In this document: one piece after another, positions 9,535 through 20,121 of the stretch | Layout: each line of letters begins with the position of its first letter | Position numbering within the stretch: the first letter of the stretch is position 1 | NCBI GenBank assembly: GCA_018136815.1 | Contig: CM030933.1 | Location: 5,286,282-5,350,281, forward strand | Direction: 5' to 3' | Length of the DNA: 64,000 nt | Source of the DNA: Isochrysis galbana | Taxonomy: Eukaryota > Haptophyta > Isochrysidales > Isochrysidaceae | Notes under the pieces: model-generated | What the model saw: the letters and a program-made list of their open reading frames with translations, nothing else | The model's database searches: none | Told to the model about the DNA's origin: nothing | Made by a program: the position numbers and the translations under genes

Positions 9535-10530
9535 ATGCTGTCGTGGCTGCGCTCCCTCTCGGACAAGAAGCGGCCGGCGGAGCGTGAGGCGGAGGGGATC
9601 GAGCCGCCGGAGGGGAGACCGGCCAAGCGCTCGCGCGGGGCTGCGCTCCACGCACCCCCCCCCTCCGCTTTTATCGCCTTTGAAGAGGCGGCTGGCAGGC
9701 AGCATGCTGAGGCCCCACCATTTGAGGTGAGCACGCAGCTGTACAACGAGACGACTGCGGCCGTGGTGGACTGGCATCTGGAACAAGCGAAGAGGAAGGC
9801 CGATGAGCTGCGCTCGAAGGGCGCGCAGGCCGCCATGCGTATCACATCCAGCGCACTCGCCGAGGCGGACCAGCTGCGGAGAGAAGCAGAGCGTGATGCC
9901 GCTGAGCGCCGCAAGCGCGTTGAGGCAGAGTGTGCTCGTATACGGCAGCGCGCACAGGCGGAGGCGAGCGAGATTCGACGCGAAGCCGAGGCTGATGCAG
10001 AACGAATGCGGCGTGAGGCTGAGCTTGAGGTCCGCCGCAAGGCGCAGCAGCAACGCCTCGAGGCTGCTGTAGCAGCTCCTCCGACGTTCTCAGCTGCATC
10101 GGTGTCGAGTCTCGCCCCTCCGCCAAGCACAAGCGCGCCTGCGGCGGTGGTGAGTACACCCGTGGCAAGTGTTCCTGTCCCGCTCTTTGGCGCTCCCGCA
10201 GCCAGCGCAACGACAGCAGTGGCTTCACTGCCCACCGCACCTGCGCCACCGACGGGTGGGGCATTTGTTTTTGGTGGGGGAGCGCCTACAAGCACGCTGG
10301 TCCCCGCTCCGGTTGCTCCGACATTCAGCGCTACGCCTAGTGGAGGAATCAATCCCCCAGCTGCTCCAGGGATCATCCCTCCGGCCGGCCCACTCTTTGG
10401 CAGCGGAATTCCGCCGCAGCCTGCGATTCCTGGCGGCGCTTCAGGATTCGCGCTAGGAACACCACCGCTCCAGGAACGCACCGGAGGAGAGCGGCGTGTT
10501 CGGCGAGCGCGCCGCCCGCCAAAGACTTGA
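9535..10530 (+). CDS. Nucleoporin-like protein with coiled coil and sparse FG-type repeats
   Basis: 331 residues, no intron visible. The start ATG at 9535 follows a purine-rich leader. Residues about 70-175 are a long Arg/Glu/Ala-rich heptad region (REAERDAAERRKRVEAECAR and similar), a predicted coiled coil. The C-terminal half is low-complexity Ala/Pro/Ser/Thr with scattered PLFGAPAAS, FVFGGG, LFGSG and GFALG motifs, ending in a basic tail (RRVRRARRPPKT). FG/FxFG-like motifs plus a basic C terminus resemble Nup1/Nup153/Nup136-type nuclear basket proteins, but the repeats are few. The function is therefore inference from composition. An N-terminal basic patch (PAKRSRG) could be a nuclear localisation signal. 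The promoter region is interrupted 79 bp upstream by a copia LTR. Confidence 0.6.
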   Translation: MLSWLRSLSDKKRPAEREAEGIEPPEGRPAKRSRGAALHAPPPSAFIAFEEAAGRQHAEAPPFEVSTQLYNETTAAVVDWHLEQAKRKADELRSKGAQAAMRITSSALAEADQLRREAERDAAERRKRVEAECARIRQRAQAEASEIRREAEADAERMRREAELEVRRKAQQQRLEAAVAAPPTFSAASVSSLAPPPSTSAPAAVVSTPVASVPVPLFGAPAASATTAVASLPTAPAPPTGGAFVFGGGAPTSTLVPAPVAPTFSATPSGGINPPAAPGIIPPAGPLFGSGIPPQPAIPGGASGFALGTPPLQERTGGERRVRRARRPPKT

Positions 10531-10990
10531 ACGTTTGCCAATTTGCCAACTTCAATCCTTGCTCGCATTTGGGAGTCTCGCATCGGCGCGTACTGCAGAG
10601 CAGCCATTCCACGGTACTGCATCGATCTGAAACCATGACGTTCGACCATCAATTCGCGCCATCCTCAACCATTCTGAACGCGAGAAACGGCGAAAAACGC
10701 CATAAACGGCGGAATGCATGCATGGTAGCTGTCCGGTATTGACAAGTGCCACCGGAGCTCCGCGTGCCCCATCGTGCGTCTCACGAGCCTGGAGGGTCCC
10801 AGCTAAGTCTGGAGTTAGGTGTGTTACGTGTCAAAAGTTATGTGCTGCATGCTGCAAGGTCATGTTCCGTCAAAATTGGGGCAGAGAACAGACAAAGGGA
10901 TGAAAAACATCTGAAGATTTAGAACAGAACAGATAGAGGAGAACAGAGAAAAAGCAAACGTCTGAAGTCATTCAGGGCAAAACAAAAAAA
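10531..10990. other. 3' flank of the nucleoporin-like gene
   Basis: No gene recognised; about 10870-10980 is adenine-rich on the + strand. Confidence 0.5.
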
Positions 10991-11054
10991 CTTTTAATAT
11001 TCTCGCCTCGTCGCGCGTGGCACTTGTATTCGCTGCTGTAGCTGTAGCCACGCC
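10991..11054 (-). repeat. Dispersed 60-bp motif (GCGTGGCTA ... GAGAATATTAAAA), copy 1
   Basis: On the minus strand it reads GGCGTGGCTACAG, a variable spacer, GCCACGCGCGACGAGGCGAG, then AATATTAAAAG. Related copies are at 32210-32269, 34815-34869 and 59150-59209. The GCGTGGC and GCCACGC halves are an imperfect inverted repeat. Confidence 0.7.
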
Positions 11055-11062
11055 CCACATCC

Positions 11063-11270
11063 TAGGGCGGTCAAACATGGTTTTTTAACTTTATTAGTAA
11101 GGGTTGGGCTGGCCATTTTTTGACCGTGGCGCGATGCCGAATAAAAATCTCCAGGGGGGGCCACCTGCTGCCACGGAAATCGTCGCTAAGAAATGGTGCG
11201 ATTCGCTCTCCCTCTCCCCCGCCCTCCGTCACGCGCGCTCACGCTCTACGGTTCACGGTGCGTGCGAAAA
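11063..11270 (+). repeat. End of the TAGGGCGGTCAAAC transposon family (no partner end)
   Basis: Begins TAGGGCGGTCAAACATGG and continues with an internal inverted TTTTTTGACCGTG and CAGGGGGGGCCACCTGC. It is closely similar to 46044-46230 for about 190 bp and shares its first 20 bp with the complete element at 20170-22224. No matching right inverted repeat was found nearby, so it is probably truncated. Confidence 0.7.
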
Positions 11271-11298
11271 AAAAATTGAACCGAAATGTGGCAGTAAT

Positions 11299-11671
11299 AT
11301 GATGGATATTAAAGCGTGTGCTGGAGCAATCACGTCTGCCGTAAATTCTCTACTACCCATCACCGGTGGTAGGCCAAGACGAGCTGATTTAAACCAGATG
11401 CTGGACAGTGTATGTGTCATATTCTGTGGACTGGAGCGCCATAGATAGAGGTCTCTTGGGTCGGGATACAGCACGGTGCATGGCACATTTCATGAAATGG
11501 AGCAGAGTGGGTGTATTTGAGACCGCGTACAAGGCGCTCCTGAGGCTAGAAAGAAGACAAACAGCAAGAAGGTGTACGTTCCATTGCATTGAGCTTCTAC
11601 CTTTGTCAAAAGTACTCCGCGGCATTGTCGAGGTACTCCACTGCTCCACTGTATGCCGACAAAGGATATGA
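11299..11671 (+). pseudogene. Degenerate transposase (IS5/PIF-like N-terminal region)
   Basis: Two overlapping frames give pieces that fit one protein. Frame 1 reads LLPITGGRPRRADLNQMLDS, and frame 2 from about 11412 reads VDWSAIDRG ... MAHFMKWSRVGVFETAYKAL. The order GRPRRADLxxMLD, then W.A..R, then a F.kWsr.GvfE.a...L stretch is characteristic of the N-terminal part of IS5-type/DDE_Tnp_1 transposases (family knowledge). A frame change near 11410-11430 and the absence of a recognisable catalytic DDE region beyond 11671 indicate a broken copy. It lies just inside the inverted-repeat end at 11063, but I cannot show that the two belong together. Confidence 0.5.
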
Positions 11672-11741
11672 TTCGCACAGATGCATTATTTATGCGTTCG
11701 TTTGGGTATGTCGAACGCATCTCCAGAAGAAGACAGCATGC

Positions 11742-12215
11742 TTAGCGTTTTCGCACATATAACATTAGAGCCCGTCTGTTTGCAGAATTGTTCGCATCTC
11801 GTTGTGTAATAAAGCCATGGCCAATGACAAAAACACTGTCACACTCGCCTAAGTGAAAACAAAACGTCCGCCTGGTCCTCTTTCGACGGAACGACGCGAC
11901 TTTATAGCAAGGCAAAGAGGCGAAGACACGCTCACACGAGGCCGAATTAGGCGTAAGGGCAAAGGCGATACGTGCGGCAGCGCGCCAAGCCGGGATGGCA
12001 CGGCCGTGTGTTCCCGTGCTCCCCATCACTTGAGCACCCCTTCCGAGTAGAGATCCACATCGGCAGCATTCAGTGTGGTGTTTGCGGCGAGGCGGAGGAA
12101 GGTGAAGGTCTCGTGTAGAACGTACTCCACATGAGCCGAAGCTACCGGAGAGTAAGCGGGTAGCGTGACCGGGCGAGAGGCCAGTAGGGCCGGGTAAGAG
12201 TTTCGCGAAACTCAT
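11742..12215 (-). pseudogene. hAT transposase fragment (dimerisation region)
   Basis: Within this frame, 11913-11996 encodes PAWRAAARIAFALTPNSASC followed by ERVFASL, the C-terminal dimerisation block of hAT transposases. The same block occurs in the remnant at 22225-22745 (ARIAFSMTPNSAACERVFSL). Sequence on both sides does not continue the domain, so only a small relic remains. The downstream part (about 11816-11905) belongs to a dispersed repeat. Confidence 0.6.
11816..11905. repeat. Dispersed repeat with CCTAAGTGAAAACAAAACG, copy 1
   Basis: Shares CACTGTCACACTC, CCTAAGTGAAAACAAAACG and CGCCTGGTCCTCTTT...GACGGAACG with 32075-32135, and more weakly with 13120-13172. The function is unknown; it may be a terminal region of a hAT-derived element, since copy 1 adjoins a hAT relic. 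Confidence 0.6.
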
Positions 12216-12320
12216 CGCGAAACTTGGGTCACTTTTTTGGCCCTGAAACTTTCGCGAAACTTGGGCCCCAAAATCGCCCGTATGCGAAACTCCGCGAAAC
12301 TTACCGTTACGACGTTACGT
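12199..12320. repeat. Irregular array of GCGAAACTT units, copy 1
   Basis: TTCGCGAAACT/GCGAAACTT recurs at least six times within 120 bp, in direct and inverted orientation. A similar array lies at 13335-13450, and a divergent one (ACTTGCGACTTGC units) at 14645-14765. Confidence 0.7.
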
Positions 12321-13334
12321 TTACGGTCGCCGCTGGCCGCTGGCGAGAGGCAAGTAACGAGGAGCGAAAAAAAAATCTGAAGATTCAGGGCTAACGCTAA
12401 CACCTATTGCTAGACTGGCATCCTCTTTCTGTCTCCCGTTCGTCATCGCCCTTACTTCCCTTTCCTTCGCCCTCTTACCTTCCCCCCCTCGTTCTTTTTA
12501 CTTTGGTTTTGGGGGTGCGGCCCAAGTGCTCAGGTGCTCTGCTACCATGGGCCCGGCTCGGAGTGCGAGTTCGAGGGAGGCCTTTCGTTATGCGCTATAG
12601 ACTATCTATAGATGTCGTTGCCCTACCTATCGAGGTATTTTGTGCGCCGTGCTCGTATACTTGTGTCGTTTTGGTTCCCTCCTCGTGTCGGGATTGTCCT
12701 GGGTGCGCACTTAGTTCTTAGTTGTGCCTTGTGACTTGTGACTTGTGCCGCTATCGTCTCGTTTCCCGGCTGATTTCCGGGGTGGCTACAACCAAGTGTG
12801 TCACTCGCAGACGCAGGTGAAGGTGTCGTTCCGTCAATTGTGGGACATGAGTCGAATTGAGCGATCGAATGTCCACAGTTGTTATTTTAAAATTAGATGT
12901 AGACTAGCGTAACATTCCCTGCTTCCCGCGACGCGTGTCCCCCGGAGGGCGCCGTGTCGGCGCTTTTCGATTGTGATTACTTGTAATTCTGGGCACGGCG
13001 CGATGTGCATCGCCCCCCCCTGCGGGGGCGCCGTGTGTGCGCATGTCAACTTTTCCCCCTAAGGCCCACATTCACGTAAAGTAGCCATATAAGAGATGTT
13101 TCGTTACGCAGCACGTGCGTCGACACCAAAAAGAAAACAAATAACCTGGCCCTCTTTTGACGGAACGCGACTTGAAGGCGCGGGTGAAGATATCCCCGCA
13201 GGCCTTGCAAAGACCCTGGCACCCTGGCAGAGCCCGGGGGCGGGCGTACGGGGCATCATGGCGCCCCAGCAACCAACTACAACTACATTTAAAATTGCAT
13301 GTACGTACATCGTACATACAACATACAACTCCTC
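12321..13334. other. Intergenic with degraded repeats
   Basis: No intact gene. A weak copy of the GAAAACAAA...CCTGG.CCTCTTTTGACGGAACG repeat lies at about 13120-13172. Confidence 0.5.
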
Positions 13335-13450
13335 GAAAAAGACGCGAAACTTGCGAAACTTATTGCGAAACTTGGGTGAATTAGTGCGAAACTTTGCAAA
13401 ACTTTTGCGCGAAACTTGGGGGGGTCCGGCGCGAAACTCTTACCAGGCCC
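13335..13450. repeat. Irregular array of GCGAAACTT units, copy 2
   Basis: At least six GCGAAACTT-type units, ending CTCTTACCAGGCCCTAG. A related ending, CTCTTGCCAGGCCCTAG, occurs at about 46970-46986, so the array and this terminal motif travel together. Confidence 0.7.
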
Positions 13451-13533
13451 TAGAGGCCAGGTTCCAGACGTCGACCAGGACCTCCCCTTCGTCGCTAGGA
13501 GTCTCGACACTCGTAGCTACGAGGGGGGGAGAG

Positions 13534-14464
13534 TCAAGCAAGGCCGTCACGAGACGGTAGGCGATCGACGAGCACAGCGGAGTCCGGGTGCGACTCGCGC
13601 AGCTCGATAGGAATGCGCACAGCGAAGGTGCCCTTCGACTTGGCCGGAACAGTCACCGGCTCCTGGGTGTAGAGAGCGAAATCCTTCGAGGCGGTGGGCT
13701 GAGCGGTGGGAGCGGCGAAGAGCGGCTCCACCGCCACCGTCGTCGACGGGGGAGGAGGGATAGGATCTTTGGAGAAGTCCAGCCTGGGCGGCGGCTCAAG
13801 ATCGGGGTCGAGAGGCGGCAACGGAGCCTCCGCACTCGAGTGCGTGTCCGACGCACTGGAGCGTGTCAACTGGGAGTCGGATTGCGGTTCGTCGGCGGCG
13901 ACGTCCACCGCAGCGGCGAGAAAAGGCGCGGTGGGCCTGGGTCGAGTGGACACACGAGCATCGACGCGACTGCCCCCTACGATGAGGGAGAGGCGACTGT
14001 CGTCGCCGGCGTTGAGCGAGTAGTCGATGCAGGCTCGATGAGCTTCCAGGAAGCCAGGAAGTCGTTCCCCAAGAGGAGCATCGGGGATCCTTCGCGACGA
14101 CCAGGAAGCGATGGCGAAATTCCACGGCAGCTAGGGAGAAGACAAGGGTGGCATAGCCACGGACGCGGAGCGGGTTGCCGTCGGGTCCTACGACGGCCGG
14201 CCGCGTCGTCGCGCGTTCCCGTGCGACGCAGGCGTCGCGGGGTAACGTGGTGATTAGAGCAGTCGTCACTACAGACGGGCCTGCTCCAGTGTCCGCCAAC
14301 GTCTTGTCGACGGTGAGGGCGGTGTCTACGACGTAGCGCGTAGGGCCGCTCGCCGAGTAGCGACACACGATAAGATCGCGCACGTAGAGGCAGTGGCGTG
14401 GATAGAGGCTCGCCGGTGTATTAACCACCGCGCGAGCAGCCACTTCTCGGGCCACCGAAGCCAC
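13534..14464 (-). pseudogene. Retropepsin region of a Ty3/gypsy-like element, frameshifted
   Basis: Reading leftward, the first frame gives ADTGAGPSVVTTALITTLPR and GNPLRVRGYATLVFSLAAVE, a retroviral-type aspartic protease with a D-T-G-A active site. The frame then breaks near 14100. The next frame supplies MLLLGNDFLASWKL, matching the conserved ILG.DFL block that should follow. A third stretch (13534-13953) is a Pro/Ser-rich linker ending VPAKSKGTFAVRIPIELR, like the segment between protease and reverse transcriptase in gypsy elements. No reverse transcriptase follows. I therefore call a decayed, truncated pol fragment with at least one frame change. Confidence 0.65.
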
Positions 14465-14644
14465 GATTCCAGACGGAGGAGTTTACGTAAGACGTAAGAG
14501 AGAGCCATTGAACATTCACATATTCGTGATATATATCATCTCGCCCCCTCGTCCCCATCTCCCCCCTCCCCCCTGACACCCCCCCACCCCCCACATGCCC
14601 CCCCAACCCAGCCCCGCCCGGCCTGCGGCAGCGGGCAGCGGCGT

Positions 14645-14765
14645 ACTTTGTTGGCGACTTGCGACTTGCTTCAACTTGCGACTTGCTTCCACTTGCGACG
14701 TTCTTACCCAACTTGCGCATGCCCGAATTTCTTACCTAACTTGCGAATGAACTTGCCGCCGGCAA
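14645..14765. repeat. Array of ACTTGCGAC units
   Basis: ACTTGCGACTTGCTTC-type units repeat about six times, then degrade. It resembles the GCGAAACTT arrays at 12199 and 13335 and the CAAACTTG-rich tract at 19800-19920. Confidence 0.6.
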
Positions 14766-14880
14766 GTCTCAAGTCTGAAGTCTGGTCAAGCCCAAGAAGC
14801 ATGTAGCTCGTAGCTCGTAGGTGCTCGGGATCGAGCAGCACGTAGCATTGAAAAACACCACCCTTACGTACCCCAGCTCT

Positions 14881-15751
14881 CAACTAAGTTTATACTTGGT
14901 TCACCCATGGCGGAGCACGAGCCCCCCCCTCTCTCCACTCCTCCCCCGCCATGGGGGAGGAACCACTCACTCTCCTGGCACGCCTGATGGCCTGCCAGGA
15001 GCACACAGCCCTGCTGACCCATTCCTCTCCCCACAGGCCCGCCTGACTCGCCCGCCCTGGCCCGTCGTGGCCTGCCCATCCCTCTGACCAGCCCCTCCTC
15101 CCCCTGGGCCCCCCTGATCAGGACCCCCCAGCCAGCTCCAGTCGACTGGCAGGGGCTCGAGAGCCAGCGATGGAGAGGCAGGAGGGGCCAGGGCCATGCC
15201 CCAGCCTCACCTGCCCCCTGAGCTGCGCTCCTAGGCCCCTGCTGGCCTCCTGGGGACCTGAAGAGGGGCCGCAGGCGCGCGCCATGGGCCCCCGCCGCAG
15301 GGAAGAGAGGAGGAAAAGGGAAGAGGGAGGGGAGGGGGGAGTGGCAGCTCTCCCCTCCGGCAGAAACGTGTCTTCTCGCCCCGTTTGGGTAAGAGAAGAC
15401 GGGGGCGCCAGAACCAGGAGGGAAGGGCCGCGGCTCGCCGCGGCCACTCGCTCTTGCGAGGAGAGATTAGCGTTTCTGGGCTCCTATTCATGAGTGCCCC
15501 CCCCCCCCCCTGCGTTGTTTTTACCCGAGAGGGGTTTTCCCCCAGCGTGGACTCGAGGAGAGGACGCGTTGGGGTGCGCGGGGTCGGTGCATGCACTGGG
15601 GGGAGGACGAATATCGGGGGGAGGGGGCGGTGCCCCCTCCCCCCGGTAGCTCTCGGACACCTGGCTCGTCAGGCATGGCGGGATTCCGGGACGGAAAAGT
15701 TGTGTCCAATTAGCTAGTGGGGTTGGCTAGGATATAACATTAATTATTTTA
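14881..15751 (+). mobile_element. Complete SINE-like retroposon, family A (copy A2)
   Basis: An 871-bp element beginning CAACTAAGTTTATACTTGG and ending GGATATAACATTAATTATTTTA. It is flanked by a perfect 17-bp target duplication TTACGTACCCCAGCTCT (14864-14880 and 15752-15768). There is no long reading frame with recognisable domains; the interior is very GC-rich with poly-C runs. The ATT-rich tail and long target duplication indicate target-primed retroposition by a LINE. The copy at 28257-29135 shares both ends and almost all of the interior. Confidence 0.9.
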
Positions 15752-15929
15752 TTACGTACCCCAGCTCTTGCTCGCGCCCGTGCTCTCTGCTAAAGACTCA
15801 AAAACATACGTAGCCCGTGCGTTTTTTTTTCTGGCGCCGTTTGAGACCGCCCCCTGCGCCGCGCGGGGGCTTCGCCGTCCCCTTCGCGCCATCGGACGCG
15901 GCCGCGCCAGAGGCGGCGGCGGCGGGCGC

Positions 15930-16180
15930 GGCGTCGAGATGAAGAGGAGGAGGAGGACGACACGCTCTCGGGGGGGGAAGAGAGAAGGATTGGGGGGTGA
16001 TGGTCTCTCTCTCCCTCTCTCTCTTGTGAGGAGCGGAAGAGGTGAGAGTTTGAGGAGGAGAGAGAGAGGAGAGAGAAGGCGCTTGCGGGCCGACCTGGCA
16101 CGCGCGCCGAGAGAGAGGGAGAGGGAGAGAGAGGGAGGGAGGAAGGGAGGGAGAGAGGGAGAGGGAGAGGGGGAGAGAGA

Positions 16181-16216
<36 letters not shown>

Positions 16217-16376
16217 AGAGAGAGAAGAGAGAGAGAGAGTAGAGAGAGAGTAGAGAGAGGTCTGTCGTTGTTGGGGGGGGGGCGGCGGGGGAGGGAATCC
16301 TCTCTCTCCCTCCCTCCCTCAAGAACGGGGCGTGTTGAGAGGAGGAGATCCAATTTTTGCCACGCGCGTGACGTGG

Positions 16377-16410
<34 letters not shown>

Positions 16411-16460
16411 AGGGGCGGCGGCGGGGGGAGGGGGGGGGGGAGGGGGAGAAGGGGGAAGGG
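15930..16460. repeat. GA/CT low-complexity region upstream of the kinase gene
   Basis: Long GA-rich runs on the + strand, including uninterrupted (GA)n at about 16180-16210 and 16380-16406. A CT-rich block follows, leading up to the kinase start. Apparent reading frames here are simple-repeat artefacts. Confidence 0.85.
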
Positions 16461-16739
16461 GCGAGGCAATCTGCGCTCCGCCCTTCCTTGGCTGCAGGAC
16501 CGCGCCATCCACCAACAAGGAGAACGGGACCGCGCGATCTTTCACGTATATAGACGCCACACATAAATAAAGCGGGGACGGATCGCGCAGCCCTCCCTAC
16601 GTCTCTCTCGCCCTCTCTCTCGCCGGAGGGCTGCTCGACTGCTGCTCTCTCCGCCCCCGGCCTCTCTCTCTCTCTCCCCCCCGGCCTCTCTCGCCGACTC
16701 CGCTGGGGAGGGGCTCGCCTCCTCACCGTGTGTGCGCGA

Positions 16740-18145
16740 ATGAAGTGGCCGCTGCTATGCCTGAAGGGCCAGCCACGCACAGACTCTGGCCCTGATCAGC
16801 TGCGCGCGACGCGTGGCTCGCGCCGGACGAAGCCGGACGGCTCGCCGTGGCACCCGGCTGCGATTGGTCGTTTCAGCTTCTCAGGCACCATGTTGGGCAA
16901 GGGCGCAACCGGCAGTGTTTTCCTCGGAACTTGCACCGAGACAGACGCCAAGGTCGCCATCAAGATGCTCGACAACGGCTCGAGCGGTACGCCCACCGAG
17001 GTGGCAGTGCTGCGCAAGGTGGCGGCCGCCGGCCACCCAAACATCTGCGCATTCCTCGAGCATTACTATAAATATGGCAAGCATTTCATCGTGATGGAGG
17101 CGTGCTCTGGTGGAGAGCTCTTCCAGCAGGTGGAAGCGGTTGGACAGATCACTGAGGAAAAGGCTCGCGAGCTCGGGCGAGGAGTGGTGTCAGGTGTGCT
17201 CTACATGCACAAGTGCGGCGTTGCACACCGCGATCTCAAGCTGGAGAATCTGCTGCTTGATAAGCCAAATGGTAGCGTAAAGATATGCGACTTCGGTTTG
17301 GCTCATGTGTACGAGCCGCTCGGCGACGGCACATTCAACCTTGTCCGTCTCACACGCTGTTGTGGCACAAAGAGCTACACGCCGCCAGAGGTACTTGCAG
17401 GGATGCCGTACGACGGCTTCCTCGTCGATGTATGGTCTTTGGGTGTCTGCTTGTTCGCCATGTGTGCGGGCTTTTTCCCGTTGGAAGTGGTAAGTGCCCG
17501 TCTGCCCGTCAGCCGCTGCCTCTTGCCCTGCTGGTTCGAACTTGCCGTTCCAAAGCGATGCCTCGGCTTTGGTCGTCTACTCTACAATGGCCTCACCACC
17601 CCCGTATTCAGGCACGTAGCTGTGATTGGCGGTTTCAGAGACTCTATGTCGCCCAACAAGAGGGTCGTTCCACCGTTCACACCATCTTTGGCTTCTACGA
17701 GCGTGCTTGCCCCTTCAGCGCGGATCTCGTTGAGCTGCTCGATGGCATGCTGCAAATTAACCCGCGACGACGCATGACGATGCGGGAGGTGGCATCAGCA
17801 ACCTGGTTCTTGCCGATGTCGATGCCGAAACTCAACATCGATCTGGCAACGCTTGGTGTGTCCACTGCCTCGATGATCTCGAGCGCGGATAGCCCAATCT
17901 CTCTTGGTGAAATAGGCGCATGCGACCCCTATGGTCAAATCTCCCCTAACGATGTTGAATACGAGGCAGATCTCGCCATCACTGCAGGCGATGATGCGAA
18001 CTATGTCGATCCGCCTCCCACGAGCACGTACCCTCGAAAGGCCTCCTCGACGCCGGTGAAGGAACGCTATGAGGACAGCGCGAAGGGAGGCTGTAGGTAC
18101 CCGATCGACGTCGACAGTTCGATCTCGGCCATGTGTTCACGGTGA
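16740..18145 (+). CDS. Serine/threonine protein kinase, CAMK/CHK1-like
   Basis: Two exons, 16740-17489 and 17612-18145, with a GTAAGT...CAG intron of 122 bp. They join in phase 0 to give 427 residues. The first ATG in frame is 16740. Kinase signatures in order: glycine loop GKGATGSVFLG, VAIK lysine, MEACSGGELF hinge, HRDLKLENLLL catalytic loop, DFGLAHV magnesium loop, CGTKSYTPPEV (PPE instead of APE), DVWSLGVCLFAMCAGFFPLE. After the intron come LVELLDGMLQINPRRRMTMREV and a final helix. About 110 residues of unrecognised tail follow. It phosphorylates Ser/Thr in protein substrates; the substrate is unknown. It is a clear paralogue of the kinase at 26036-27256, which has no intron in the same place. 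The intron falls in the FFPL...DWRF loop. Confidence 0.93.
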
Positions 18146-19059
18146 CCTTGTCAGGCCTGACTTTTTCATCACCGACACCTGTTTTCCATGTTACGACTGT
18201 CGCGCACCGTGGAATGTTGCGCTTACCACCAAGATGACACTCGCCCGACTTCTCTTTAGTACGAGCATGGCTATGGCTACTGTTCTTTTGCTTCATTCGT
18301 GCGACATCACACATCACCTCTTCCAACTCGACTCCATTGCCATGTGCTCTCGTTCATGCCAATGCGCTTGTGTGCTAATTGTGGCAAGCCGACTTTCCAT
18401 GTTGCCCTCGAAATGCGCCAGGCTCAACTAAGAGCCCAAGCTAGCATGGCTGCGCAAGCTTCGTAACGCAAAGGATCTTTCTCATCATCGCAGCCCCGTG
18501 TGAGATTCCTCCTTCTATTGTTAGCCATGTTGTGGAGATCGGTGCGTCGCTTGCAGGGCCCACCTTGCTGGTGTTCTCTAGCCGCGCCTTTCTCTACTCT
18601 GTGCCGCCTTCGTCGTCGTTTCACGCGCATGGTACGCCTGGGGGAGACATTCACCCTTAAAAGGCACTCTACTAGTGTACAGCCACTGGTGCCTAACAGA
18701 CCGCCGCGACCGCAACGACGCCACCACGGGCGAGCCTCATTTCTCATTTGTCATTTGTGCTTCGCGTCGCCGAGTAGCATTGCTAGCAATCGCTCTTCCC
18801 GTGCTTTGTGCATCTTTGTCATCCGACCGTGATTGCTTGCTGGTAGACCCTGCCGCCACGTGTGTGTGTGTCATCGTGTCGTCGTCACTCGAGGCAATGA
18901 ATGGAATTGATGGGTACAGATACTACGACTTTGTGAGCTAGCCACCCTCTACATCTACATGGTGCACGGCTCTTATCTTGATACACATTAACCTACTTTT
19001 ATATAAATATAAACCTTTTAATAGTCTCACCGCACACGCGGCCGTGGACCCTCTACTTT
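18146..19059. other. Intergenic spacer
   Basis: No recognisable gene, RNA or repeat. The end (about 18960-19025) is AT-richer with TATATAAATATAAACC. Confidence 0.5.
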
Positions 19060-19765
19060 CTACTCACGTAGGAAACTTTCTACACCCCCACTTCCCCGGC
19101 CCTTCTCCCCCCGCCATAAGGCGACTCCCCCCCGTGCACTACTAGGGGGATAGGGGTGAAGGGCTTAGATATGGTCCGGTGGCCCGCGCCCCCCCCCGGT
19201 GATCATTCCCCCCCTTCCTCCTGTGTCTCCGAGTGGGCGGCGGTCTCAGCCCCGACTTATCCTGTAAACAGGTGCGGGCCTTACCTATTTTTCGGTGAGC
19301 GGAGCTCTCGCTCCGCCCACCCCTTCTCCGCGCTCTCTCTCCCCTCTCCTGCGGCACGCGCGATGGCGCGCCTGCGGCAGGCCTGCAGCTGCCCCTGGCG
19401 ACCCCTGGAGGCTCCTGGAGGCCAGCTCTGGGGGCAGAGGAGGCTGGGACTGGGCCCTGGCCTCCCCTGCCTCTCCCTCGCTGGCGCTCTTGAGCCTCTG
19501 GGGCCCCCAATCTGCACCTGTCTGCCTGTCGACAGGGGGGGAGGGGGGCCGTATCCGCTTTGTTGACAAGAGGTTCCTCCCCCCCCCCCCGGTGCTTTTT
19601 CCCGGAGAGTCGCCCGACGTAGGTCGGTGCGCCTCGAAGGGGTTTCCCTCATTTTAACGTGTGGGGAGTTAGAATGGGAGCCGGGGGCTTGCGAGGGGGG
19701 AGATGTGGAGGGGTGCATAGGTGTATGTATCTGTGGCAACAACACGCGCCAAGGTGTACGGGCGC
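19060..19765. repeat. Chimeric SINE-like fragment with outward-facing 3' parts (copy A3)
   Basis: 19060-19360 matches the 3' part of family A copy A5 (31690-31960) in inverse orientation. 19370-19560 is the shared GC-rich core. 19565-19760 matches the 3' part of family B element 58025-58969, oriented rightward. No 5' terminus CAACTAAG or CAACCTAC is present at either side, so two 3' halves point away from each other. Confidence 0.65.
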
Positions 19766-20121
19766 CTGAACTAGGCCCAGGTCAATCCTTTTAGCAAAAG
19801 TCGCCCAAACTTGTCGGCCGAACTTGCGGGATTCTTGAAGCCGATGACCCAAACTTGTGATGATTCTTTTCGCAAGTTGTCGTGCGGCAAGTACGTCCGC
19901 AGTCCGCAGCACGTTTCCCTTAGGGACGCAAAAAAACTGCCGGCGTACTCGCGCATTGCGTGCCCGACGGTCCGACGGTCCCCACCCCGTGCACCATTAG
20001 TAGTAGTATAGGCCTATGCTAATACATGTTTGTTCGTCATTGACATTGAGGCATTCACATCACACAATACTACATACAACACGGTAACACTACAAACTAC
20101 AAACGACACACTTATTCTCAT

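Noticed and set aside
15790-16560. Long open frames in both strands rich in Ser/Leu/Pro or Arg/Glu
   Set aside because: They are produced by GA/CT simple repeats; no domain and no splice logic.
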